Shown in pieces: positions 1 to 5,925 of a stretch of DNA of 11,872 nucleotides (positions are counted from its first letter, which is position 1; the number at the start of each line of letters is the position of its first letter). The DNA is from JBMNSK01 sp050945155 (lineage in GTDB: Bacteria > Actinomycetota > Coriobacteriia > Coriobacteriales > Eggerthellaceae): contig JBMNSK010000042.1 of the NCBI GenBank assembly GCA_050945155.1, positions 1 through 11,872 of the forward strand, written 5' to 3'. Both the position numbers and the translations under genes were made by a program. The notes beneath the pieces were generated by a model that worked only from the letters and a program-made list of their open reading frames with translations, was not told the origin of the DNA and did not search any database.

Positions 1-228
1 TGCAACGACTCTGGTGTCTTTTCTGTTATCCAAAATCAGTGGCTCGGCACCGTTCTTGATTTGACGAGCGTAAAACTTGGTTCGGGTGCAACCGACCTGA
101 AGGCCTCAGACTTAAAAGGTACAGTCATAGAGAGTGTGATTGCCAACTCTGCCGGATCAGCACCTACCAACAACGCTTCTGAAAATGCGGGATCTAATGC
201 GGTAAGTGCGGATGAAGCCCAGCAGTAA
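1..228 (+). CDS. C-terminal end of an unrecognised protein (partial, cut by window start)
   Basis: Frame 1 is open from the first base to a TAA at 226-228, giving the last 75 residues of a longer protein. The visible part has a short hydrophobic/beta-like stretch containing QWLGTVLDLTSVKLGSG and then a low-complexity tail rich in Ala, Ser, Asn and Glu (SAPTNNASENAGSNAVSADEAQQ, split by no hydrophobic segment). Such a tail suits a disordered C-terminus of an exported or surface protein, but that is inference. I do not recognise the family from this fragment. A strong hairpin with a T-rich tail begins 24 bases after the stop, which supports this being the true gene end. The codons look like those of the neighbouring genes. 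Confidence 0.7.
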   Translation, partial: CNDSGVFSVIQNQWLGTVLDLTSVKLGSGATDLKASDLKGTVIESVIANSAGSAPTNNASENAGSNAVSADEAQQ

Positions 229-251
229 GTAGAAAAAGACATAAAGTAAAC

Positions 252-290
252 CGAGGCCCTGCGCGCAAGCACAGGGCCTCGTTGTTTCTT
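252..290. terminator. Bidirectional intrinsic terminator between convergent genes
   Basis: A perfect 10-bp stem, CGAGGCCCTG (252-261) with CAGGGCCTCG (272-281), closes a 10-base loop. On the plus strand it is followed by TTGTTTCTT, ending the partial gene at 228. Read on the minus strand it lies about 30 bases past the protease stop and is followed by a T-rich tract (TTTACTTTATGTC and then TTTTT). It probably serves both converging transcripts. Confidence 0.8.
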
Positions 291-311
291 AAGCGATACA
301 AGCCGTCAAAG

Positions 312-3281
312 TTATTCGCCCATAAGATTAATAAGATGAAGGTCAAGATGAGAGTTCTTGAGTATCTTCTCGTTGCCGAACACACAGTAGGCATCTTCAT
401 TAATTGCGGCAGCAAGCGTTTCAGAGAGACTTTGAATCTCCGGTATGGTTGCGTTGCGAATCTCATTGCGAGTAATGAGGCGATCATTTTCGGGACGGTG
501 CGTGATGAAGAACTGGTCTTCACGGCGGATAAGTTCCCTTGTCTTAAGGGGAGTGTCGAAGCCCGCCACGCTGCTTACAACGTAGCCCTCGAAAGTCTGC
601 TTATCGGGTTTAAATTCTGCAAGCCATGACGGCGCGTTTCGCATGCGTTCAATACTCTCATCAAAATGAGGGTCACGGTAGGTATAGAAGCGCAAATCGC
701 CGGTTGGCTGCGCTTGGAAACCGGCTCCATACGCACCACCCTTTACACGAATTTCATTCCATAAATAGTCGAAGGAAAGGGCACGAGAGGCGACCTTCCA
801 TGCGCCGGTATATTGCGGGTTAAATGTTCGGCGGTCATATCCGAGTGCCGAAAACGAGATGTCAGACGGAATGATGAAGGCCTCATGGAGAATTTGGGGT
901 TCGGGAACGCGTAGGAGGTCTTCGCTTCTTTTGTTGTTTTGGCAAAGTGCCCCGGCATCCCAGAACCTGTCGAAATCCTCGTCAGATCCGCTGAAGCTGA
1001 GCAGGCAGGCAGCATCGGAGAAAATAAGGCGGGAGAGGTCCTCGAGTTTTTCTACCAGTAAAACTTTGCGCTCTTCATAATGAGCAAGGAGGTCTTTTAG
1101 GAAACGATAAAAATCAACTCCGTAGAGCTGTTCGCTTACCAAAGATACAGGCAGATAGTATGAGGAGGCGCGTCGCATCGCGCTTGCATGACCTGAATTG
1201 ATAAATGCCTGCTCCATCGCAATCTTCTTTTGCTGGAGTAAGTCTTTTATCTTTTCTGTATCAGAGAAATCTGTCTCTGTGATGATCTCAATTGGCAGGC
1301 TTGCGGCGGAGGCGATGTTTTCACTGAGCGAACTTGCGCCTACCGTAAACCGCGGATAGAAAGTCTGCGCATCATTTTTATCTTCAAAGACTTCGGGCAT
1401 ACAAACAAGGTTGCCGAGTTTGCCTTGGACAAGAGTGTCAATCTCAGATGCGCTGTGTTTCTGGGTTGCAAGGTGACTTAAAACAATACCAAGAATCCGG
1501 AGGTATGGAAGGTCCTCGAAACGGACTCCTGCGGCATCGTAATAGCGATAGGTATAGGCAAGTCCATGTTTATGCGCGCCATGGCGCAGGCAGGTAATAG
1601 GCGTAGTCTGTATGAGCTCAGACTCCGGTTCCTTTGGCATGTCCTGGATATCACTAATTCCCAGATGCGGAAGTTTCGCTAAATCCTCAGGACTATCCGG
1701 TTCCATTTGAAGGCGACGAAGCTCGGCGAGGTCCTCTTTGATCTCCTGTTCTTTAGAGACGGTTAAGTTCTTTTCTGCTTCTACCAAGACAGGGTTTTTC
1801 TGTGGTTGCGTCTCTGGAGATGCAGGAAGGACCTGGACGAAGGCGCGGTGGTGGTTTTCCAGAAAGATTGAACGCAGCAAATCGGCAAAGTAGTTGCTAG
1901 ACAGCTTTTTGCGTAGGTCCGCAAAATCTGCGTCGTAGTGAAGGTAGGCACCAACTTGATTATCGTCGTAGAGCCAATCTTTCAGACTGGTCATGGCATA
2001 GACAACACCGTCAGCAACGCCAAAGTCTCCTTCTCTCATGACGAATTCGGCATGAGAGAGCGATGCTTCAATAAGGTCTTCGTCAAGGCCCTTTTCAAGA
2101 ATTTCTTGTACTGCCTCTTCGAAGGTCGGAAGGAAGCGCTCAGCAGCATCTTCATGCAAGCCCATGGCTTGGATAAGCACGAAGGGCTGGCGCATTGATG
2201 TGGCAAGGTAGAACTGAATGTCATCAGCTATTTTGGCATCGAGAAGCGCGCGGGTGAGTGGTGCCTCATTGCTTCCTAGTAGGGCATCAAGCAAGATATC
2301 AACGGCAATCATCCGTGTATGCTCGTGCGCCTCACCGACGACATACCCAAGACCAAGGCAGGCGTTTTCCTCGGCGGTAACCATGTGGTGTACGACATTT
2401 AGGTTCTCGACAGGTTCTTGGTAGCTAATAGTGCGCGGGGAAAAATCGGCTTGCGCAGGCTGAATTGCTGCTTCAGGTCCCAGATAGCGCAAGTCAAGGA
2501 AGGCAAGTATCTTTTCAATATGAACATCGCCGTAGACAAAAAGATAGCTATTGTCGAGGCGGTAGTGCCGACGATGCTCATCGAGATAGTTCTCGTAGCT
2601 TAAGGTCGGAATCGCTTCGGGTGTGCCGCCTGACTCATAGCGGTATGTCGTGTCGGGGAAGAGGGCCGTTTGGAGACAGTCAAATAGCACTGAAGACGGG
2701 TCGCTTAAGGCACCTTTCATTTCATTGAAGACGACGCCGTTTAAACTGAGCTGTCCTGCTTGTTTATCGGTCTTTTCCTGCCCGTCTCGGGAAGTACTAT
2801 CGGAACTTTCCAAAGCAGTATCGTTTGCAAGTTCGAAGTGCCATCCTTCTTGTTCAAAGATGCTGCGCTTGTGATAGATTTGCGGATGCAACACGGCATC
2901 CAGGTACACATCCATAAGGTTAAGTAAATCTTGCTCGTTGGTGGACGCTACCGGATACATCGTTTTATCGGGGAAGGTCATAGCGTTTAAGAAAGTTTGC
3001 ATGGAGCTTTTTAACAGGTTTACAAAGGGCTCCTTCACCGGAAATTTATCTGAGCCACAAAGCACCGAATGCTCAAGAATATGAAATACTCCCGTGTCAT
3101 CTTTTGGGGGTGTCTTAAAAGCGATAGAAAATGCCTTATTCGAGTCATCATTTGCTAGATAGAGCAGCCGTGCGTGGCTAGCTTCGTGTTTATACACGTA
3201 AGCTTTTCCGTCTATTTCCGGTAAATCTTCTTCGGATATAAGTTCAAATCCGTGGATTTTATCTCCGGGTGACCGTGTCAT
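312..3281 (-). CDS. Insulinase-family (M16C, presequence-protease-like) zinc metalloprotease
   Basis: This 989-residue protein has the full two-half architecture of M16C peptidases (PreP/Cym1/falcilysin type), which enclose and degrade peptides in a chamber. The inverted zinc motif HxxEH is HILEH (H67, E70, H71), and the distal glutamate ligand is E187 in GVVFNEMKG. The C-terminal half carries the substrate-contacting Arg/Tyr pair in RVKGGAYG (R845, Y851), with the six-residue spacing known from PreP. A long middle linker (about 480-720) corresponds to the M16C-associated region. There is no signal peptide, so it is probably cytoplasmic and cleans up peptides. Residues about 152-178 are a polar Ser/Asp/Gln-rich insertion between the HxxEH and Glu ligands. 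The ATG start has AAAGG 6-7 bases upstream. The gene is monocistronic and divergent from the next gene. Family assignment is firm; substrate is unknown. Confidence 0.95.
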   Translation of the reverse strand: MTRSPGDKIHGFELISEEDLPEIDGKAYVYKHEASHARLLYLANDDSNKAFSIAFKTPPKDDTGVFHILEHSVLCGSDKFPVKEPFVNLLKSSMQTFLNAMTFPDKTMYPVASTNEQDLLNLMDVYLDAVLHPQIYHKRSIFEQEGWHFELANDTALESSDSTSRDGQEKTDKQAGQLSLNGVVFNEMKGALSDPSSVLFDCLQTALFPDTTYRYESGGTPEAIPTLSYENYLDEHRRHYRLDNSYLFVYGDVHIEKILAFLDLRYLGPEAAIQPAQADFSPRTISYQEPVENLNVVHHMVTAEENACLGLGYVVGEAHEHTRMIAVDILLDALLGSNEAPLTRALLDAKIADDIQFYLATSMRQPFVLIQAMGLHEDAAERFLPTFEEAVQEILEKGLDEDLIEASLSHAEFVMREGDFGVADGVVYAMTSLKDWLYDDNQVGAYLHYDADFADLRKKLSSNYFADLLRSIFLENHHRAFVQVLPASPETQPQKNPVLVEAEKNLTVSKEQEIKEDLAELRRLQMEPDSPEDLAKLPHLGISDIQDMPKEPESELIQTTPITCLRHGAHKHGLAYTYRYYDAAGVRFEDLPYLRILGIVLSHLATQKHSASEIDTLVQGKLGNLVCMPEVFEDKNDAQTFYPRFTVGASSLSENIASAASLPIEIITETDFSDTEKIKDLLQQKKIAMEQAFINSGHASAMRRASSYYLPVSLVSEQLYGVDFYRFLKDLLAHYEERKVLLVEKLEDLSRLIFSDAACLLSFSGSDEDFDRFWDAGALCQNNKRSEDLLRVPEPQILHEAFIIPSDISFSALGYDRRTFNPQYTGAWKVASRALSFDYLWNEIRVKGGAYGAGFQAQPTGDLRFYTYRDPHFDESIERMRNAPSWLAEFKPDKQTFEGYVVSSVAGFDTPLKTRELIRREDQFFITHRPENDRLITRNEIRNATIPEIQSLSETLAAAINEDAYCVFGNEKILKNSHLDLHLINLMGE

Positions 3282-3350
3282 AATGTGCCTTTCTCTTAAT
3301 TTTGCGCAGAAGATAGCATATACGAAGTCGGGGTAATAAAAGCTTTCCCG

Positions 3351-3356
3351 TATAAT
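3351..3356 (+). promoter_or_regulatory. -10 element (TATAAT) for the membrane-anchored protein gene
   Basis: A perfect TATAAT lies 25 bases before the GTG start at 3382, predicting transcription from about 3363 and a leader of about 19 bases. No good -35 hexamer sits 16-18 bases upstream, so the promoter may be weak or activator-dependent. The divergent protease promoter must lie in the same 100-base gap, but I cannot place it with confidence. Confidence 0.55.
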
Positions 3357-3381
3357 CTGTCTTAAAACTGAAAGGAAAAGC

Positions 3382-4230
3382 GTGCAAAAGCATCAAGCAG
3401 AGAAAGACCAGAAGAAGTCTTCGGGTGATATATCCTCCTCACATGAGGAAGATTTACTGCGGCAGCGCCGTAAGGCGCGCGCAACCCGACGTGCAATTTA
3501 TCTCTCAATTACCGTGTTTTTCCTGCTTCTTGCGGCGCTTATTGGAGTAATTTGGGCAGGCGTCATAGCTTCCAACCAAATTGCTGGCCAGCAAACGCAG
3601 GACCAAGCTAATCAAAGTGATGCTGCCTCATTGGATACTGACGACGATACCAGTGATGAAAAACAGCGCGTCACTGCCGCCCCCGACCTCTATAGCCTCT
3701 TAGGCGAATCAGAAAACCATGCGATTGACCAACTCGGCCATGGTGCGACGGTAACGCGGCGTGAAAGTATTCACGACGGTGGAAATGTCATGGAGCGCAT
3801 TACGGTTACGCTCACAAGTGAGCCGGGAGACGAAAACGCTGGAACGCCGGTTGTGTACTTGGGTCTTGACCGTGATGGGTATGTGATTCGAGCGGGGTAT
3901 TCCGCTTCTATTCTTGCGCTTGGTTATGGACGTATCAGTTTTATTGATGCGGCGGAAAATGAGCACGTAATCGAAAAGACCCTGCGCGAAGCGGGTGTTC
4001 CTGTTAAGGATGGGTCTGTTTCTCTGCCAGAAGATAGTGACCAGTATTCAAGTTATGCAAGTGATGGCTCAACATTGACGAAAGAGGAGTATACGTTCTC
4101 GGGTACGGTGACCATTGATTCAGTCTCTCATGGATGGTCTGCAGTATTAAGTTATGACTATTCGCTCGCAAACGAATCGGGCAATTTGTCTGACACTATT
4201 CGTCGTGTCTTTGTGTATATCGATGCGTAA
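3382..4230 (+). CDS. Single-pass membrane-anchored protein of unknown function
   Basis: This 282-residue protein is one I do not recognise. Residues 1-37 are highly charged (Lys/Arg/Glu/Gln rich) and end in RRKARATRRA. Residues about 38-63 form one hydrophobic helix (YLSITVFFLLLAALIGVIWAG). Residues 65-100 are a Gln/Asp/Ser-rich linker. Residues 101-282 form a mixed alpha/beta domain with no cysteine and no catalytic motif I can name. The positive-inside rule places the N-terminus in the cytoplasm and the C-terminal domain outside. The start is GTG, chosen because AAAGGAAAAG precedes it at ribosome-binding distance and TATAAT lies just upstream. It is followed directly by the infC promoter region without a clear terminator, so some read-through into the infC leader is possible. 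A role in the envelope is inference only. Confidence 0.85.
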   Translation: MQKHQAEKDQKKSSGDISSSHEEDLLRQRRKARATRRAIYLSITVFFLLLAALIGVIWAGVIASNQIAGQQTQDQANQSDAASLDTDDDTSDEKQRVTAAPDLYSLLGESENHAIDQLGHGATVTRRESIHDGGNVMERITVTLTSEPGDENAGTPVVYLGLDRDGYVIRAGYSASILALGYGRISFIDAAENEHVIEKTLREAGVPVKDGSVSLPEDSDQYSSYASDGSTLTKEEYTFSGTVTIDSVSHGWSAVLSYDYSLANESGNLSDTIRRVFVYIDA

Positions 4231-4243
4231 ACGGAAAAAATGC

Positions 4244-4271
4244 TTGTTATATTTACGTTGCGTGCTACTAT
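4244..4271 (+). promoter_or_regulatory. Probable promoter of the infC-rpmI-rplT operon
   Basis: TTGTTA (4244-4249) and TACTAT (4266-4271) are separated by 16 bases, giving a predicted transcript start near 4278. This leaves a leader of about 155 bases before the inferred infC start, as expected for an operon controlled by a structured leader RNA. Confidence 0.55.
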
Positions 4272-4277
4272 AAAACA

Positions 4278-4432
4278 GTTGTTTTTCAAGTGAGGGTATG
4301 CCCTCCACCTAGTTCGGCTCACGCTGATGGGTTATACGAATAGACTTGTTTTGTTCAGCTATGTCTGTATACCCGCTTGCGTGTGCGAGCGGGTTTTTTA
4401 ATGTGGCGAAAGTCACGAAGGAGGTGGGCGCA
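4278..4432 (+). ncRNA. Structured infC operon leader RNA (L20-leader-like attenuator)
   Basis: The leader contains three pairing elements. First is a small hairpin, GAGGG (4292-4296) with CCCTC (4301-4305). Second is a long imperfect helix: CACGC (4320-4324) with GCGTG (4379-4383), GGGTTATAC (4329-4337, one bulged base) with GTATACCC (4367-4374), and AGAC (4342-4345) with GTCT (4363-4366). Third is an intrinsic terminator at 4371-4399. The long helix uses the same bases as the 5' arm and loop of the terminator, so the two cannot form together. Firmicutes L20 leaders repress this same operon by premature termination when L20 is in excess. An analogous mechanism is inferred here; I cannot say whether it is homologous to that leader family. 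Confidence 0.7.
4371..4399 (+). terminator. Attenuator terminator upstream of infC
   Basis: ACCCGCTTGC (4371-4380) pairs with GCGAGCGGGT (4385-4394), a 10-bp stem with one T-G wobble and a GTGT loop. Six T residues follow (4394-4399). It lies about 33 bases before the inferred infC start and just before its ribosome-binding site, so it must act as a conditional terminator rather than as the end of the previous gene. Confidence 0.8.
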
Positions 4433-4435
4433 ATA
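4418..4435 (+). promoter_or_regulatory. infC ribosome-binding site and AUA start codon
   Basis: AAGGAGGT (4418-4425) is a near-perfect Shine-Dalgarno sequence. The codon seven bases after it, in the infC frame, is ATA (4433-4435). The nearer in-frame GTG at 4424 lies inside the Shine-Dalgarno itself, and the in-frame GTG at 4403 directly follows the terminator T-run with no ribosome-binding site. AUA is therefore the best-placed start. IF3 genes are known for rare start codons (AUU in E. coli), through which IF3 limits its own synthesis. Confidence 0.7.
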
Positions 4436-4999
4436 GCTGCTCAGGAGCCACGGCTCAATGACGAAATTTCGGTACGTGAGTGCAGGCTAATTGGGTTCGA
4501 CGGAGAACAGATGGGCATTTTTGCCACATCTGAGGCCTTAAGGCTTGCAAACGAACAAGGTCTTGACCTTGTTGAGATTGCACCTCAGGCAGATCCTGTC
4601 GTATGCCGCATCATGGACTACGGTAAGTATAAGTACGACCAGAATATCAAAGCTAAAAAGGCCCGGAAAAAGCAGAACAAGATTGAAATCAAAGAAATGA
4701 AGTTCCGCCCAAAAATTGATGTGGGCGACTATGCAACCAAGAAAAAGCATGTGCTTCGTTTCTTGGCACAGGGAAGCAAGGTAAAAATTACTATCATGTT
4801 CCGCGGCCGCGAGATGGCTCATCCTGACCAGGGTTTGTCCATTCTTGAGCGTCTTGCAGACGATTTGAAAGATGTTGCGGTCGTAGAAAGCGCTCCCAAG
4901 ATGGAAGGGCGCAATATGCATATGCTTATTGCTCCTCTTCCAAACTCAACAAAAAAGAAGGCGAAGGAGCCTCAGGATAAAGAAGGGAAGGAAGAATAA
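4433..4999 (+). CDS. infC: Translation initiation factor IF-3
   Basis: The product is 188 residues from the AUA start. It binds the 30S subunit, prevents premature joining of 50S, and proofreads the start codon and initiator tRNA. The N-terminal domain begins at RLNDEISVRECRLIG and includes GLDLVEIAPQADPVVCRIMDYGKYKYD. The lysine-rich linker (KAKKARKKQNK) leads into the C-terminal domain with the family signature EIKEMKFRPKIDVGDY and then KVKITIMFRGREMAHP. The tail is charged (Lys/Glu rich). An open frame extends upstream to 4346, but that part covers the leader terminator and encodes no conserved IF3 sequence. The start choice rests on the Shine-Dalgarno at 4418. The gene is first in the classical infC-rpmI-rplT operon, and its stop overlaps the rpmI start (TAATG). 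Regulation by leader attenuation and by IF3 discrimination against AUA is inferred. Confidence 0.95.
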   Translation: MAAQEPRLNDEISVRECRLIGFDGEQMGIFATSEALRLANEQGLDLVEIAPQADPVVCRIMDYGKYKYDQNIKAKKARKKQNKIEIKEMKFRPKIDVGDYATKKKHVLRFLAQGSKVKITIMFRGREMAHPDQGLSILERLADDLKDVAVVESAPKMEGRNMHMLIAPLPNSTKKKAKEPQDKEGKEE

Positions 5000-5196
5000 T
5001 GCCGAAGATGAAGACCCACCGCGGTACTGCAAAGCGATTCCGCGTTACCGGCTCTGGCAAAATTATGCGTGCAAAGGCATATAAGAGCCATATCCTCACC
5101 AAAAAGACTCAGAAGCGTAAGCGCAATTTCCGTCATGAGACAGAAATTGCTGGTTCCGACCGCAAGGTTGTTGCTCGCAACCTTGGTCTGCGTTAA
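4999..5196 (+). CDS. rpmI: 50S ribosomal protein L35
   Basis: This 65-residue, strongly basic protein begins MPKMKTHRGTAKRFRVTGSG, the standard L35 signature, and has the usual full length. L35 is a small component of the large ribosomal subunit. Its ATG overlaps the infC stop by one base (TAATG), and AAGGAAG within the infC end can serve as ribosome-binding site, so translation is probably coupled to infC. It is followed after 14 bases by rplT. Confidence 0.97.
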   Translation: MPKMKTHRGTAKRFRVTGSGKIMRAKAYKSHILTKKTQKRKRNFRHETEIAGSDRKVVARNLGLR

Positions 5197-5210
5197 GAAG
5201 GGAGACTCAG

Positions 5211-5564
5211 ATGGCTCGTGTTAAGCGCGCAGTAAATGCACACAAAAAGCGTCGTACCGTTTTCGGTCGTGCGAAGGGTTATTACGGAGCAAAGTCTCGT
5301 AGCTATCGCTCTGCTAAAGAGCAGGTTCAGCACTCCCTTCAGTACCAGTATCGCGATCGTCGCAACAAGAAGCGTGATATTAGACGTTTGTGGATTACCC
5401 GCATCAATGCCGGCGCTCGTGCTAATGGCATGACCTACTCTGTTTTCATGAACGGCTTAAAGAAGGCAGGCGTTACGCTTGACCGTAAGGTGCTTTCCGA
5501 TATGGCAATCAATGATCCTGAGGCATTCGCTGCAGTTGTTGAGGTTGCAAAAAAGGCACTGTAA
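5211..5564 (+). CDS. rplT: 50S ribosomal protein L20
   Basis: The product is 117 residues, full length for L20, an early-assembly protein that binds 23S rRNA. The basic N-terminal extension (MARVKRAVNAHKKRR) is followed by the signature GRAKGYYGAKSRSYRSAKEQ and the globular domain with LWITRINAGARANGMTYS. AGAAGGGAG (5197-5204 region) is a good ribosome-binding site for the ATG. It is the last gene of the infC operon, closed by a strong terminator about 30 bases later. In both E. coli and Firmicutes L20 is the autogenous repressor of this operon, so it is the probable ligand of the leader RNA at 4278-4432; that link is inference here. Confidence 0.97.
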   Translation: MARVKRAVNAHKKRRTVFGRAKGYYGAKSRSYRSAKEQVQHSLQYQYRDRRNKKRDIRRLWITRINAGARANGMTYSVFMNGLKKAGVTLDRKVLSDMAINDPEAFAAVVEVAKKAL

Positions 5565-5594
5565 TTTCCAATCGGAATTTATTCTTGAATCGGG

Positions 5595-5625
5595 GAGACT
5601 CCGCTTTTGCGGAGTCTCTTTTTTT
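5595..5625 (+). terminator. Intrinsic terminator of the infC-rpmI-rplT operon
   Basis: A perfect 10-bp stem, GAGACTCCGC (5595-5604) with GCGGAGTCTC (5609-5618), closes a TTTT loop and is followed by seven T residues (5619-5625). Confidence 0.92.
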
Positions 5626-5681
5626 GAGCAGTGGTGTTGGCTATACTTCTTTGGCTTTTAAGCCTGAACCGAGCAGATTTG

Positions 5682-5687
5682 TATAAT
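5682..5687 (+). promoter_or_regulatory. Possible -10 element (TATAAT)
   Basis: A perfect TATAAT in the gap after the operon terminator. The -35 region is poor (TTTTAA-like sequence at a 20-base spacing), so this is a candidate only. It would drive the radical SAM gene at 5926. Confidence 0.4.
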
Positions 5688-5815
5688 GATACGGTGCAAC
5701 AACCATTAAGCATGCATAATATGGCGCAAATATCGTTAATTATTTATAAATTTGGAGATACCCTGAGATTTAGAAAACAGAAACTCGACAGTTTGTCAAT
5801 ATACAAGGTTTCCGC

Positions 5816-5861
5816 TTGAAATTCTTTTTCCAACGCGCGAAAAAGTAGGTATCAGTTTCAA
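5816..5861 (+). repeat. Nested inverted repeats in the radical SAM gene leader
   Basis: TTGAAA (5816-5821) and TTTCAA (5856-5861) flank an inner hairpin formed by CTTTTTC (5824-5830) and GAAAAAG (5839-5845) with loop CAACGCGC. There is no T-tract, so it is not a terminator. It could be a leader RNA fold or an operator; it ends about 50 bases before the ribosome-binding site. Confidence 0.4.
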
Positions 5862-5925
5862 AACTACGAGTCATATTCGCACTATCAGGACAATCTCATA
5901 TTCCTGCCTTTGAGGGGGACTAGTT

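Larger units (their letters stand above)
5626..5925 (+). other. Non-coding AT-rich gap with possible promoter and long leader of the radical SAM gene
   Basis: This stretch of 300 bases holds no convincing gene. Short open frames across it (such as 5631-5819) lack ribosome-binding sites and recognisable sequence. It contains TATAAT at 5682-5687 and, nearer the gene, nested inverted repeats at 5816-5861. If transcription starts from the TATAAT, the leader is about 230 bases. I looked for a cobalamin riboswitch because the downstream gene has a B12-binding domain, but no B12-box-like sequence is visible. Confidence 0.5.

Noticed and set aside
194..3000. Several open frames of 60-115 codons overlapping the protease gene on both strands
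   Set aside because: They lie within a clearly coding gene, have no ribosome-binding sites and encode no recognisable motifs.
4346..4432. N-terminal extension of IF3 from an ATG at 4346
   Set aside because: It would be encoded by the leader hairpins and attenuator terminator, has no ribosome-binding site, and resembles no IF3 sequence.
5631..5819. Short plus-strand open frame in the gap after rplT
   Set aside because: No ribosome-binding site, AT-rich composition and no recognisable sequence; it overlaps the candidate promoter.
5690..5925. Cobalamin riboswitch before the B12-radical SAM gene
   Set aside because: No B12-box-like conserved sequence or matching multi-stem layout is visible.
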